Both the position numbers and the translations under genes were made by a program. Shown piece by piece: positions 36,410-50,462 of a stretch of 64,000 nucleotides of DNA. This DNA comes from Taenia hydatigena (Eukaryota; Platyhelminthes; Cestoda; Cyclophyllidea; Taeniidae): contig JADWOT020000001.1 of the NCBI GenBank assembly GCA_036345935.2, forward strand, positions 682,001-746,000. The letters run 5' to 3'. Numbering within the stretch: the stretch's first letter is position 1; each line of letters starts with the position of its first letter. Below the pieces are notes generated by a model that was not told where the DNA came from, did not search any database, and worked only from the letters and a program-made list of their open reading frames with translations.

Positions 36410-39400
36410 CTATGTTTGTATGTGATGTCGAATAAAGGCTTCCTGGAAGTAAGCCAAGCAGCTGAAGTGACTGGTCTTGATTGACGGCAGTTCGCTCATC
36501 TCCTGCCACTTCGCCTTTGACACCGAGGTCGAAAACATCTAAAACAAAAAAGATTTCCAGGAATACGAGCAACATTGATCTTGCCTGATTATAAGTCGAC
36601 CAATCTCGTTGGGCAATGAGACGGTAGTGGTGCTATTTTTGCGTAACATTCGGAGCTTCTAAATTAATTGACTAGTCTGCAGCCATTTGATTGGTTAACC
36701 AGTTCCAGTATAGTGGTGGGAATCCCCACTGAGGGTGCACTTGTGGAGATGAAACCTGTGGAATGAGTTCCCAGAACCGGAAAGTTGATGGGATACGAAC
36801 GCTGATAGCCGTAACATCGATCCACGCGTTGTCACTGTTGATCCAGTCCTCCAGCTCTCCCATGTGGCACTAAATGCAACAATTTTTACAATCACAATCG
36901 TTTCACTCATTCCTACCAGCTGAATATTAGCTTCACATGCGAAATCGAGGCTGTTGCACTTACCAAACGAAGCGGGCATTTATTGAGATCTTCAACAATC
37001 AGTCGGTAAATGAGAGCTTGACTTGAATTGACTTTAGAGGCTTCCTTCGCCATCGCGTGCAGATAGGCGATCAGTAGGCTCTGCATGCACTCCACTTGGT
37101 TGCATTCTCTCGTGTGTTTGCATAAAAACTGGCACAAGTGGAAGAGAATGCGGAGTGAGGGGCGAAATTCAATAGCTTTACTTGGGTTAAAGTAAAGTGA
37201 TCTATGCTAAATGGGACCCGCCATACCCAGGGCAGCTGATACTTGCGTTGAGGACAACTTCTCAAGAGGACCCTTCTAAGTACTTCCTCCTCCATCTCCG
37301 GTGCATGGTTATGGCGGTTCTCCTCCAAGATTAGCACCACTACTACAGCGGGATTGGCGCCAAAGGCGGGTAGGATACCCCTACCCGCTATGCCTGTCCT
37401 GCCTGTTGGATTACGCGCCACAGCACCTGCACCTCTCCATTTGCACATTCCCTCCTCCTTCTCTTCCTCACTCCAATCTGGCAAGACGCGTTCCACGCAG
37501 TCCAGCACCTTCGGCTCGTAGTTTAGAAGCTCCTCCTGAGGTAAGCAGACAAATGGATCACAACGTTTGCCGCCAAACTCACTCACTCAGTACGTGGCTC
37601 TATCACGTTCAAAATAACACCCACTCACTGCTTGTAAGAAGTAGGGCAGGTAGGTTAACAGACAATAACAATTAGTAGGGCACTTCAAGTTGCAATAAAA
37701 GAAATGTGGCAGGAAGATACCGTCCACGGAACAAATCGCGTGAGAGAGCGCGGCATAATGTCGTCTTGCGGGTTGTGGAAGTAGGCCACGCTATGACGAT
37801 CGTAGGTGAAGTCGGAGACTGCCTTCATATCCGCCTCGGAATCAGTGAATTGGGACATATGGATGGAATCTAAGACAGACGACTTCAAATGCAGTCTTCC
37901 ACTCATGCTCGCCATTCGTCATGTGCGTAAGAGTAGTAAAAAGCCTTCTCTTGCTAACAGTTGTCCCATTTCCTTGTGGAATGCAACGGCCTAATCTACA
38001 GTTTATTTCGTTGGTATACTCGGTTACGCAAAGCGTGTGAATACAGCCATATTTTAGCTGAAAGTTAGAAGATGACGTGACTTACCGAACAGTTTGCTTT
38101 GCGAACGACTGACGACTTTTCCATCTTCTTCAAGAACCGCAATTTTGGGACCCTAGATTTAAATTAACTATTAACCGAGCGAAGACCTTTTCAAAGCGTA
38201 TATCAAGCTCATTCCAAACACAGATTGTGACTCCCTACACCTTTACGATTTGTTGTGCTTGCAATCCTTAGCATTAGAAATGTTTATGCAGAACCCGAAA
38301 ACGACTTACAACGTCACGTGATTCATTGTCCGGCTGAAATGCCAAAACAGAGGTGGTGAGACCGATTTTGGTCGAGTCTCGATCAGAGAGTTATGAAACA
38401 AATGCACCGAAAACGAACAGTCTCCGCCCATCGAAAGTTCTAGGCAAAATTGATACACTTACCAAAGTGGCCTTTCGATCACCATTTAGCGCGCCAGAGG
38501 CAGCAGCTGACAGACGCATCTCTATTGCCTGCAGACGGTCCTCCACCAATTCTGTGGCTATTCGAGCACAAATTGTGGTGATTTGTGATTCTTCGCATTC
38601 TTTCCCTTCTACGTCTGACCACCACATCTTCTTGTGTAACTTGCCATAGCGAGCCTGCGTTTTCAGTCGTTGGAACGCATTCGGATGGCGGTGTTGGTAG
38701 TCCAGACTGCGAAATTTGGCCCAATTTATGATTTGACCCTGTCGGCTCTCGTCCACCTCAAAGCCTATTTAGGCAAATGCTTAGTAAACAAGTGCTTTAG
38801 AGGCACGGTACTACAACAGACCCAAATACAAATTACTGTTGTGAAATGCGAGTGAGCAACCGTGAAACACATCATTCGATTGAGGTGCATTTATCTCAAT
38901 TCAATAACCGTTCCGAAGATGGTAATATTTTAAACGTCTAGGGATCCACTAACAAACACCAGACTCCAAACAACCAGTAAGTGACAAATGAGCGGAGAGC
39001 ACTTAGTCCATCCAAGTCACAGCATTACAGGCACTTAGATTTGAACGTACAAAAGGGCGTATCATCGGTTGGCTGATGTTGAAAGAGTCGACAGCAGAGT
39101 CGCAACGCTGAGACGAAGGGCCAAATAATCACATAGGGGAAGGGCAGTGGAGGTGCATTGGCAAATGATTTGACCAGTCCAAATTTTTGCATCGCCCACA
39201 GCTGCTTCGACATATGCTCCATCTTGTCGTAGCGTTCTCTGCATCGCATAGGAAATAACCACTTACACTGCACTATATGCAAGCAGACCAGGGGATCAGA
39301 GGCGCTCCCACCAACTTACGTGAACATAGCAATGAGTAGATTGATGAGCAAGACGTGAGTCAGTAGTACATAGACCATCATAATGATGGGGTAGATGGAG

Positions 39401-42400
39401 TGAGCCCCAGGGTATGTGCATTCACCAAAATGGACACACTCCTCCCCTTCCGTGGCTAAAATTGAAAGGCCACTAGTTAGTTCCTCAACCAAGTGAGTCC
39501 TACCGATGTCGACGACATTGTCAGCGATGTCAAATTCGCCGAACATGGAGAAGAAGTTGTTACGAACAACGTGGAGGATTTCGTACAAATGTTGCCCCAT
39601 GTTCTCCGGACCATGGGGCTTGTAGATCATTGCCACAGTGAAGAGACTGAATGTCAGCCAGAAGACACTGATTATCGCCAAGAATGGTAGCATATCGCAC
39701 TTCACCTGGACGACAGTAAATTGAACATTTGTTGGGCCAACATTCCTCCAAAGTCACTTTCTACAAGCCAATCCCGACACCTCGCATTTGAAAGGCTACC
39801 AGTCTGGTGCGAAGCCGTCAGGTGATACTCGCTTTCGCTGCTGCTGCCAACAAATGTTTCCAAACTGGAAGTGACATTTTAGGCAAGATGGTGATAGTTT
39901 GCAAAAACAGTCAGTCGTTTTGCGAATGACTGTTAGGCCTGACTGGTTGAGTAGTTGGTGGAAGTCACTTGGGATTACGAAGTCCAATGACAAATGTCGA
40001 AGTTGCCTACCAACTCACCATGGTGATGATCATCATCAACTTCGGTCCAATGTATGGACTAAGCACTAAGTAGTGGAGGATGAGGACACATGCGCAGAGG
40101 AGGCAAGAGGAGAGAAAGAGGCGCGCCAGACCCACGAGTACATCAAAGCCCTTGATACGAGGGTCCACGTAGTGCAGGTTTCCACTCACGTAGAAGAGGA
40201 GGGCAAGCAAAACCAGCCGGTTCCAGGTGTTTCTGAAGTATTGTCTCACTGATTTGTGAGTCTCGATTGCCTGAAGCGTAGAAACAATCAACTTGCAGAA
40301 AAAGGGTGAGCTTCGATGTGAATTCTCCTGTATTATATTCCCTTTTGGACACGTAGTCTGTTGATGATAGCTCGCGATTTTGAAATCGCACTACAAGGCA
40401 ATCTATTGTAAGGCATCAAAACAGTTTGTTTACTGCTTCTCGAAAAGCAGAACGCAAAACACGCACGTTGCAGGAATGTTGGAAGACGGCGAGAACGAGG
40501 GAGACCTGGAGGACAATTTCCCATGGATGCACGACAGCATCAGATCTCACAGCCAACAGAACCACAGAGTAGAGAATCAGCAGCAAAACACTGTAAAACT
40601 AGGGGAAGAATCGGTTGAAGACGGCATTCCCAAAGAGACTTGGGCTGAAATGAACTGGTTATCAAGTGACTTACGGCACTATAGGCGAATCGAACACATG
40701 GGGCTCTGTAGAAATCCACAATGCGTCGTTTGTAGGTAGCCGTGGAGTCCTTCTTCTCCATTTCATTGCCCTGGTGCAGCCGGAAAGGTAAGAGTACCAG
40801 GTTGGATAAGTGCATGTCCACTCAAGCAAACCCCCTTCCCTTTATCACAGCTTTGACCATGAGGGATATTTTGTACTTAGAGGAGAGCATTCATCGCGGT
40901 CTCACCTGCACATCGTCCTGTCTTTTGATGTGTTTACAACAGGAGTAGTCATATTCCGCCAAGAGAGGTACCAGAGGGGGCAAAACTACCCCAGCCACCA
41001 GGCTCATTATGTACTAAAATGCATTAAAGTGAGTCGAAAGTACATTCGACCGGTACACACCCACATTTAAATCCAACTAACGAACTAACATACCGGAAGA
41101 GGCCGTGTGTTGGCGCTCAAATTTTGATTCCACATAGTATCCACGCAGGTTTGGCAAGCCTGGTGCTCAATGAAGTGCACTGAGTGACCGCCTTCTGCTA
41201 GCAGAAGTTGGGAGAGGCTGCCATAGAGCGGTCTCTTCATGCAAAGCATGGTCAGAGTGGACTGCAAATCTGTAACATGGCATTCCTCCAATATCCCTAC
41301 TGCACTCCTCTCGTAAAATCTACAAACCATCAGCGCATCAGCTTTAGCAATCAAGTTTGTCAGTGAAACAGAGGTGTGCTAACACCCACTCAGCCATGGC
41401 TTCGAGTTCGTTCACCTCTCTGAGTGACTGCTGCTGAGTGCGCATCCTTCGTGCTATGAAAGCCAAGATTAGGGCGGCTGGGATGGAGTCCTTCATGAGG
41501 GTCCAAATGAGGTGAGACAACTCGAACCGTCGAGAAAGAAATGACCAGATGAGAAGCTGTAGCAAACTCTCTTCACCCTTCTTGCTCTCCCCTTGAGTTT
41601 CTACGAAGTTAGCAACAGATAGAGCACTCTATAGGGATATGCGTCCTCCCAACATCAGAGCGGTAGACATGTGTGCAAGAGGACAATTTAGTCATAATAA
41701 AGGGAAAGCGGAAGTCCTGTGGTGAACAGATAAACAGGCAAGGGTGACATATCCTTGCCGTCCTACCTGCCACACCCCACCTTCCGTCCACGTTGTGTGA
41801 TGCAGGCGACCTCGACCTCTTATCCCGTCTTTGCTTGCCCAGTTTGAAACCGACAATACTGCTAACCAAATGATCAATTTGCCACCAATTAATCATTTGT
41901 GCAACCTAAAACACCAGTGTTACACAGTATTGCAACGGAATGTGCCAATTTTTACAAACTACTTTCTACTCACCGGTATTGAAGTGGACGCATAATTTCT
42001 GAATAGTTGTACCCTCGGATCCTGCAAACAATGCATTATTCTATCACATGACAGCTTTATTGCTAACGTATTTGGAATGAAACCACCACCTTGATTGACT
42101 AATTGAGACTAGCATGCGCATTTGACAAGTGATGCTTCACAATCATGACGTACACTGCTGTCGAAATCGGTCCTGTACAGCTTGACCAACAAAGACTCGT
42201 CGATGTATTCGTGGAGCGGAAACCCCGAATCCACAAGAAGGTGGATGAAATTGGCATTGTTTTCCATGAGGCATTTGGTCAGCACTTCCTTCATTCCCTT
42301 CTTCTCCTACATTGAGCAAGGGTTACACTGTCAGGCGCGACATCATAGTCTTCTCAGTCGGCAAATTTATGCCTCATAGAGTTCAACTACTTCCTTCCCC

Positions 42401-45400
42401 TTTCATAATAGTGCAGTGTTCAGCTATTCTGCCGCACACGTGTTTGCATTGACAGGAAGTGCAAATTGGGCGAAGTGTGACACTTAAGCTTACCTGCCAA
42501 TGGACACGGGAAAACATGTTTTCGGGCAGAAAATCCGTTCGATTGAGGGAGAGAGCGATGCGGATTTTGTAGTCCCAGCTATCCTCCTCATCGATACCCT
42601 CGAAGAGCTCTTAACAATTCATGCAAACGCTCATTAGATGCCTAGCACCCAGATGGGTGGACCGATGCATGACGGATAGATGAATAGATGGATAAATGGG
42701 TGAAGGATGGATTCGTAAAGGACTTGTTGGTAGACAGATGGCGGGAAGCGTAGATGAGTGGCTGGATGGATGGCCGGGTGAGTGGGTGGGTGGGTGGACA
42801 AAGGGATTGAACAATGCTGAATGAGACAGCCTCATGATGAAAGAGACTTGCCTGGCTTAATAAGGGATTGAAGAATACGCGCATCCATTTCATAGGCGCT
42901 CTCAGATGTGGATTTTATGAATTCCAACAGGTAGGCACGGTCCAATATATTCCTCAGATGTACTTCATCACTGCTCTCAAATTCCGCTACACCCTTGGCA
43001 CGTTTAATCAGACTAGTGAACAAACAGTGCAACCTGGTCAACATCGTCAACTGAGGTCACATTTCCCTCCTCCTTCCTTATTTACACGACTCACCTGCTT
43101 AAGCTGTACTTGCAGTTGCTCCACCTCAGGTGAAATGCACTAGGATTTTCGGCCTGCATAAGCTGTTTCATAAAATCCACGAAAATCTTCAAGGCTTTAG
43201 CCAGACCACCCGTATCCTGCCGGAAAAATTAGGCCAGTAATTGGCAAAGAAGCGAGTAATTTGGGAGAAATGGAGAAGAGTTTCTTACGAAAATGACGAT
43301 GAAGGGGATATTTTGCCTCAGGGCGGAGGAAAGTCCCAGTAGGTGTGACCGGTCGCCTTCAATTAGAACACCACAGACCGGTATGCGATTGACTGCAGAT
43401 AAGGTGAAGAGGATAGAAAGAGATGGATCGTCTGATGCTTTTCATTTTTGCGCCACAAAATGGACATGCAAGAAGGGGGAGGAGGGGGCAACACCTCACC
43501 GGTTAATCTGCTAGGCGTTCGAAGTCTCGAATTCAGACGCTTGGGGGCTCCAGAATGAGGTCGGCGTCGGTATTTTGGGGTCCTACCATCTGCTTCTCCG
43601 CTCACTTGGCAGACAGAAAGGGTCGCCGTCAAAACAGTCAAATAAGAACTTGGGAATACTTTTGCTCCTTACTCACCCTCGTTTGTTAGGTCATTCAGAT
43701 GACCGACATAGGCTTCAAATTGACTTCTGCACAGAGTTAGGTCCTTCGATTTGTCCACAGAGTCGATGAAGATGTAGTGCGTGTGGTTCTCTGCCAACTG
43801 GATTCTGTCGTCGTTTCCTGGTGGTTTCTTCGGAAAAGCCATCTGTGTAACCCCCTGATATGAGAGAAAATACCTTTTGTTCACCATGCAGCACAGTTTT
43901 TACGTCTTAGAGGATTAGGAAAGCAGCATTATTAAAGTATTAAAGCACTTCTAGTGGGTGGATGGATTGATGGATGCGAGGTGACTCTCCTACCAAATAA
44001 TCGTCACATCGAAGGAGATGGGAGTCGTAAAGTCGGCGCCAAGGTACCAAGCCAATGACTTGAAGCTGTTGCATTCCATACGCTTCCGCATAGCCCCTCA
44101 CAGCCTTTGAAATCACGTCTCCCACACACTTCTCCCCTCCATCCGTCAGAATCCACGTTCCTGTCGGCAGTATTTGGAAGCGTTTCCACTTATTGCAATA
44201 AGACACCCTCATATTCCCACACCTAGCAATGTTGATGCTCTTTCTAACCTTATCAGCCACTGAGTGAGCAACCCTCTGCTGCGTTGCTACATCAAACCTT
44301 CAATTCTACTTACTGGTGGCATCCATCCGAAAGATTTATGCCTTCCCAAGCAAGCCGAAGTGAAACGGAATCATCAGACTCACTCGTCTGCCTGGTAACT
44401 CTTGTCAGACTCTTTTGTAGCAGTTGCTGAAGGCATGGAGACAGGGGATCGGAGCCGTAGAAGGTTAACACCAAACCAGGCTTGGGCATTTGCCACAAAT
44501 CGAAGAGGAGGGTTTGCAGTTGTTCACTTGATGTGGTGTCGGTTATTCGCATAAACTGCAATAAAGTATGGCAAAATTCACCTCCCATTCCCTCTCTTTA
44601 ACTGCATCAATTAAAAGTTTGCTTCATGCGGGCATAATATCGAAAGGTCCTATTTCATGTTTGCAGAACAAACCAACTAGCAGAGATGTTGTGGTAGACA
44701 TAGCCTCACAGAAATCCTTAGCAATGAAATCCATCTCAAACCTTCTGTTCCGACACAGTAATGGAGCAATCTCTGTATTAATCTCTTCGAAGCTATCCAC
44801 AGAAGCAGGAGTGAGAAATGGATCGGTGGATGTTGCTGAAGAACGCTACTGACCTCGCCTACGAACACGAGCACATGTGTGACACCTTTATCACCTGCAC
44901 ATTTGCTTCATTTCGGGTGTGTAGTGGATTGGGTTAAACGCACTCTCCAACTCCGCATGCAGAGGCAGGATTTGCTGTTACTCATTACAAAGTGAAGAGA
45001 CAAAAGCAAGTGCTCCAATGAGTCGAGTGACTCACTTGACTGACAATGGGTGAGAAGGTCTTTTCAAATTGTCCGAAGGCGTTGGTCGGCCTCCTGACGT
45101 AACCTAATTCACGAGAGGCAATCACCTTCATGAATTGCGCATTTCCTGAAAACTTCTCATGGTTGTAGCCTCTGGTATTGCATTTCTCGCAAATACTATC
45201 CCTTTGAACATGCGAGAAGGAGAGAAAGAAGGCATTTTATATCCATCACTTATTTATACATCACTGCACCATTTGGACTTACTGTCGCGACGGGAGGAAG
45301 GTGCAGACGTAGGAGTCCAGAATCAGCGGTGCCTCAATTAAGCGCCTCAAATTAACGGCCTAGAAACAGATATTGGTAGAGGTGGACATCAGAGTGATTG

Positions 45401-47768
45401 ACGCAAACATGCTGGGTAAGGAGAAATAGACCTTTTTGTCTCCACTGTTTGACGTCTGCCCACCACCCTCGCCTGCGTTGTAGAGTTCGGTGTGGAATTC
45501 CAGGAAGTGATACATTGACAGCTTGTGTTCGTGTTGAATGAACTGCAGCGGCGTGTGGTCATCCTAGGTTAGCAGTGTGTGAGGTGAAGCCAGAGTAGAT
45601 GAGTGCATAATTTGATTGAGGGGTTTGACCTCATGGCTAGCAAGGAGTTGCAGAGATAGGAAAAGGGGAAGGTGGGTGGGATGGGTCCAACATGGGCGCT
45701 AGATGGACAGAACATGCAAATGCGCGAGTGAAAGCATAGGTTTCCTCAGAATTGAATGGGGGGATGATGTTGATGAACTTAGGCTAGGTGGTTAAAGGAC
45801 GAACGTGCGAGTGAGTCATAGGTGTGCAAAAGGTTCAAGCATCGATGGAAGCCCAATATGAGAAGGGTGAGTGAATGGGTGATTGTGGTTGAGTCAACCT
45901 TGACCTAAAAAACGTGTGCATGCATGCGAGAATCCGAAGCGCCGATGTAAACAAACTGGTGAAAGTGGAGTGTTCACGTGAATTCAAGGCAAAAGGGAGG
46001 GCGTGATCAAATGATACGGATTCGTTAGTTCAGGCTAGAATGATCTACCACCTAACATAGAGATGGATGGATGCGGGATGGACGAATGGCTGTCTGGATG
46101 GTTGAGTGACTAAAAAGATGGAAGGTTAAGGAATGGAAGAATTGATCACATCACACATAATTTATTGCCTCTAGAGGAAATAAGGAAATTAATAAATTAG
46201 CTGAATCTAAACTCACACAATCGAGGCAATTGAGAAGGCCTTTGCTGCATGCCAGGAGGGTGATCACCGATTCAATGTTTGTCTCCGCGGCGTAGTGTAG
46301 AGCGGTACGCTTCGACTGAACGATACGTATCAGTGGTATGTCAATCTTCAGGCCTTTCTTGCACAACTTACACACACGTGGATACTAGATGGTACTGCTT
46401 TCACTGCCTAATAAGCAATAAGCTTCCAAGTCACGATGACTTAAACCTGATTAGAAGACACACAGGTAGTCTGTTTGGTATCGAGTGGATTGCCTACCTT
46501 ATCCACATTGCCAATAGGTGCATCCTTGCATTGCAGAAGCATACGCAGTGCCAAGTAGTCTCCAACAGCAGCTGCGGTATGGATCGCATTGACGCCCTCC
46601 TAAATCGAAGGCAAATAAATCACCACAACCATCCGATTGGCGCAGATCCTACCTCCCCCCTGCGACAAGGCATTCGGATCTTGCTGAGACTGTTTAAACC
46701 CTTGCGTACACTAGTAACAGAGGTCCCGTTCCACTGCCTTGGCTTATCACGCCTGCAGCGTGGAAACAGGACCTGTCACGGACAGCTTGAATTCAATCAG
46801 AAGACAATTTATCCCTTTTAACCAACCTCGTTTAAGTAAAGATCAAGCATGCAAATTATAGCTTCCTACGGGTTCGTTGTTTGATACCATAAAAGACTTT
46901 TGTAGTTGAGCAAGACCAACTCCAAATTCACCTGTGTAACACTCCAAATTTTGGTTGGTGGAAAGTCGTTCAAAATGCATTGAAGAATGCGATGAGCCGA
47001 AAGCAACGTTACGAGGTGCACAACACCGGCTTTTTGGAGGATACTTGGGAATTCCCGAGCTCTATAAGATCCCAGGTACTGAAAAAAAATCATTTCACAT
47101 CATTATAATCCATCTTACACTTCTTTGATCATTAGGTGGTTGAAACAAATGATTTGCGATCACATGTCATCTCCACTGATTGCTGAATGCCAAATAGCAG
47201 GAGCTTAATTTTAACAATTGCCTCATTCGAATAGAGCACCATTTAAGGTTAGCTCAAAGGTGCCCATCAACATTGTGTCAGGTTTCTATCACATTTGAGG
47301 AAAGGCTGACGTCACTCTGGAGGACAGCCTAACGGATGGATGACAAGCTTGATTGGTGTGAAGTCCATTTCTTCCATCTCGCCATGGCCGCCAATTATTT
47401 TCTGACCACAAATCCTGCCGATGAAGTGCGAAATTCAAGATTTATGACAGTTAGTAGAGAAGGCTTTTGTCTCTTGCTATTTAACCAGCACTTCAAGCTT
47501 CCAAATGGGCCCAGGTACTAATATATGCGCATATAATTCGATCACTCGCCTGTAGGTCATTGACAATGATGCTCTTTTCGAAAAACTGCGACGTCTCATA
47601 ACACGACCGCACAAATACCTCAGCATTGTCCTCCATCACGCATTGGACGATCCTTCGCTCCCAGTCGTCCAACTCGGGCATGAAGGCCCGATAGGAGACC
47701 GCGCCAAAGACGCTCTCCTCTTCCCTCCGTGCCTGTGAACATCTGGAAGCGGTGCTTGATGTCGACAT
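36410..47768 (-). CDS. Ankyrin-TRPM2-type cation channel with NUDT9H domain, copy 1
   Basis: Mirror image, apparently identical, of the plus-strand gene at 50,773-62,131. Any exon maps as 98,541 minus its coordinate. Examples are exon 1 at 47,550-47,768, exon 2 at 46,932-47,078, S3-S4 exon at 40,019-40,270, S5-pore exon at 39,504-39,705, S6 exon at 39,320-39,455, NUDT9H main exon at 37,227-37,535 and last exon at 36,410-36,538. The predicted product is a 1,748-residue membrane cation channel subunit, which in this family assembles as a tetramer. The reading frame is intact, so nothing marks this copy as a pseudogene. An in-frame TAG directly precedes the chosen ATG. About 450 bp of upstream sequence is shared with the other copy before the unique loop begins, so basal promoters should be the same. 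Confidence 0.85.
42650..42800. repeat. GGAT/GGGT-type tetranucleotide array in a TRPM intron
   Basis: Degenerate tetranucleotide array lying inside the intron between exons 14 and 15 of the minus-strand TRPM gene. The mirror copy is at 55,741-55,891. The frames through it are not coding. Confidence 0.8.
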
Positions 47769-48087
47769 CTATTCGCAAATGCGCACAATTTTCACGCGTG
47801 TGTATTTAAATGATCACCCGTGCCCTGTGCATTGGAGCGAGAAGGAGAGAGAAAGCAGCAACCTGCATCTTTTGTTGAGGACACCTGGTCACTTCTCACG
47901 CTTCTATTCCTCGAGCATGGGTGTGTTGAGATTCGAGTGCAAGGTAAGTTGCACATTCCGTTTTCTTTGCGGACTGAGCATCACCGATTGCCAGTAAGGA
48001 GGGATGGCTAGCGTGGAACAACTTTTGCTTTGAACAAGGCAACCTGTTGGTTTCTGCAGTGGCAATCCAGAACGATGGATGCAAATG

Positions 48088-48095
48088 CTTTTATA
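48088..48095 (-). promoter_or_regulatory. Candidate TATA box, TRPM copy 1
   Basis: Minus-strand TATAAAAG about 320 bp upstream of the TRPM start codon, followed directly by an octamer ATTTGCAT (mirror of 50,455-50,462). It is identical in both gene copies because it lies in the palindrome arm. There is no transcription-start evidence. Confidence 0.3.
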
Positions 48096-48219
48096 ACTTG
48101 TACCTCACATCTGAAATTGCCTCATCCTATCATGCTTGAATTTGTGCACGGAGGAAGCCACTTTGTGAGGAGCGTTGGATAGGCAGCATGACAACATTGA
48201 ATGAGCAACAGTGCACTGG

Positions 48220-50321
48220 AACCATCTCCATGAGACAGTATTCATGTCTCAACTAGGCAAACTTCCCCGTCTAATGCCTTTCTGGTCACCAGTGATATTC
48301 TGGCAGTCAGAGTAATTGGACAATCGCGGACTTTAGTTGAAAGTTTTGAGGAATCGGCAGCACAATCTCATTGCATTTCTTTGCAAAAGGCGGATCCACG
48401 ATGTGTCTGTCATTGGTGAGATTTACAGTTAAATGAAGTCGATCATTTGCGAAGAGCAAACTAAATTGGAGAATCGTAGAATACGGCGCATCCTTTTTAA
48501 GCCTCCCAAGTTTTAGCAGACTGATGCTAACGGTGAAGTGAACAGTTCGTGGTTGCACCTTTAGCTGCAGGATTGGTGATTGCACAAATTATTGTGGTTG
48601 TGTATTAGGAAGTGTGGCAAAAAGCTGTAATGTTACAACATGAGGCCTAGCACGCCGTTAAGTTAAGCGAATTCGAATGATATCTCACTGATGTTTGGGT
48701 TAGGATTTGATTAGCGGATGATGATACCAATTTTAACCACACGACAGAATTGCGTAGCGATCGGAGAGACTGTCCAACCGTGTCCTTAGACGCGCCTACA
48801 TCTTGTATTCTACAGCTCGTACTTCCACTCTGCGACATGACTTTCGACTTACGTAAGTAGGCTCCTAGCCCTCATATGCACATTAGTCGGCATCCAGTTG
48901 GTAGTCGCAAGAAGATTGTGCCAGGCTCGTAGCTGACCAGACGTCACCAGTTCCCAATTGAAAGAAAAGTCCTCAAATACTTCGCAGCCCTTCCAAGTAA
49001 ACACTTATTCCCGTAGAACCGAATGGGCACTGAAACTGTCGCTATGGTAGGTGATTTTAACAAGCTGGCTGGCACTGGATGGTAGGGTGGAGGCATGCTT
49101 AAGCATTTGATTGAATGGTTAGTAGTCTTTTAGTAAAAGCAAATAACTGCCTGAAATGCTCGTGCCTCTCTTTGCAAATCATAGTGCTGCCATTTGATGG
49201 CATGAGATGTCGTGACGTACTATACATCAAGGCGGAACAGTAAACACTCGTCATTGATTAACCTCGTGGTGTAGTTGGCGTGAATCAGAAATATGGACTT
49301 GAATTTGCCTCCGAAGCGTGATATTGACGACTGTTGGAGAGGTGGAATGGAAATATTTGAGTGAATTGCGTCAATTCTACCAAATATCCTCTGTATGAAC
49401 TTCGATTAGGTGCGGATTCCTGTTTTATACTTCTACAGAATAGTTCTGCACCAAATTATGTGATGCTTCAGCTTGGCAAAATTGGGCGACAGGATGTTCG
49501 GCTACTGCCTAATTGCACTGCATTCATTGCACGGCCTGACCACTCACTGCGCTTGGGCTTTGGCAGGTGGCAGAGCGCATCGCATTAACCTCAACTGCCG
49601 GCAAAAGTTGGCGCAACGGTTTGAGTTTCGATATTCATCACGACATGCATGGCCGTTGTATTCATTTAACACCATGCAATAAGTGGTTTGGACGAGTGGT
49701 TTAGAGAGCAGTCCCTGCAAAGTAACAATGTGTGCTCTTGATTATAGAGCTAAAAGTCATTTCCAAGAGCAGCCGCACACCCTTCAAAGAAAGAAACAAT
49801 AAGTCGGAGTTACTGTGGGGTGCAGGTGTTGCGCAGGATGGTAGTGCCATTTAAAATGCCTCCTCTGATTTGAGTTGCAAAAAGGGCATAAAACATCCTC
49901 TTCAGTTGTTAATGTGGTGTTGGCCTGTGTTGAGTGACTTCTCCTCATAAGTGACATCAGAAATAACGCAAATGCAGTTGGCCGCTTAAATGCCAAATTA
50001 GGTTGAGCTTGCTGAGAACCACGATTAAGAGTTAGTCAGTGGTGAAGTCGGACGCCTTTCATTTCTGGCTGACATCGACAAGCCCTCTCACAGGACACCA
50101 TTAACACAAATGTGGAAGTAAGGCACGTGGATAATTAGCAAAAGCTAAAATTTGTGAAGACAAGGAAGTGCAATGAGAAAGAATTGACTGATCACCAAAG
50201 GCGGGGAGTAAATGAGCATTTTCTGGCTAATGTTTCGTCTCCTTGTATGCAGCTGTAAAATTTATTCTCAAAACTGCATTAACTTAGTTTAAGCATAGAG
50301 ATGATGCCCATGGAGATGATA
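48220..50321. other. Unique loop between the arms of palindrome B
   Basis: This 2.1-kb segment separates the arms and has no inverted partner. The first dozen bases beyond each arm keep weak similarity (both sides read 'atctccatg') before diverging. A 92-codon minus-strand frame at 48,307-48,585 and a pair of plus-strand frames near 49,361-49,682 show no recognised domain. It is the shared 5' intergenic region of the two divergent TRPM genes. Confidence 0.85.
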
Positions 50322-50445
50322 CCAGTGCACTGTTGCTCATTCAATGTTGTCATGCTGCCTGTCCAACGCTCCTCACAAAGTGGCTTCCTCCGTGCACAAA
50401 TTCAAGCATGATAGGATGAGGCAATTTCAGATGTGAGGTACAAGT

Positions 50446-50462
50446 TATAAAAGCATTTGCAT
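50446..50462 (+). promoter_or_regulatory. Candidate TATA box and octamer, TRPM copy 2
   Basis: TATAAAAG at 50,446-50,453, overlapped at its end by the octamer ATTTGCAT at 50,455-50,462, about 320 bp upstream of the ATG at 50,773. ATTTGCAT is the classical POU-factor octamer. Its use here is inference from position only. Confidence 0.3.

Larger units (their letters stand above)
34541..48219 (+). repeat. Palindrome B, left arm (at least 13.68 kb)
   Basis: Exact reverse complement, as far as I could compare, of 50,322-64,000. Every mirrored landmark pair sums to 98,541, from 34,541/64,000 at the window edge to 48,219/50,322 at the loop, so there is not one net indel. All mirrored open frames have identical translations. 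The right arm reaches the window edge still matching, so the true outer boundary may lie left of 34,541. It contains a complete TRPM2-type gene on the minus strand. Confidence 0.97.

Noticed and set aside
46279..46821. 180-codon plus-strand frame (mirror 51,720-52,262 minus)
   Set aside because: It is antisense to ankyrin exons 3-5 of the TRPM gene and their introns. The sense exons have domain matches and splice sites, and this frame has none.
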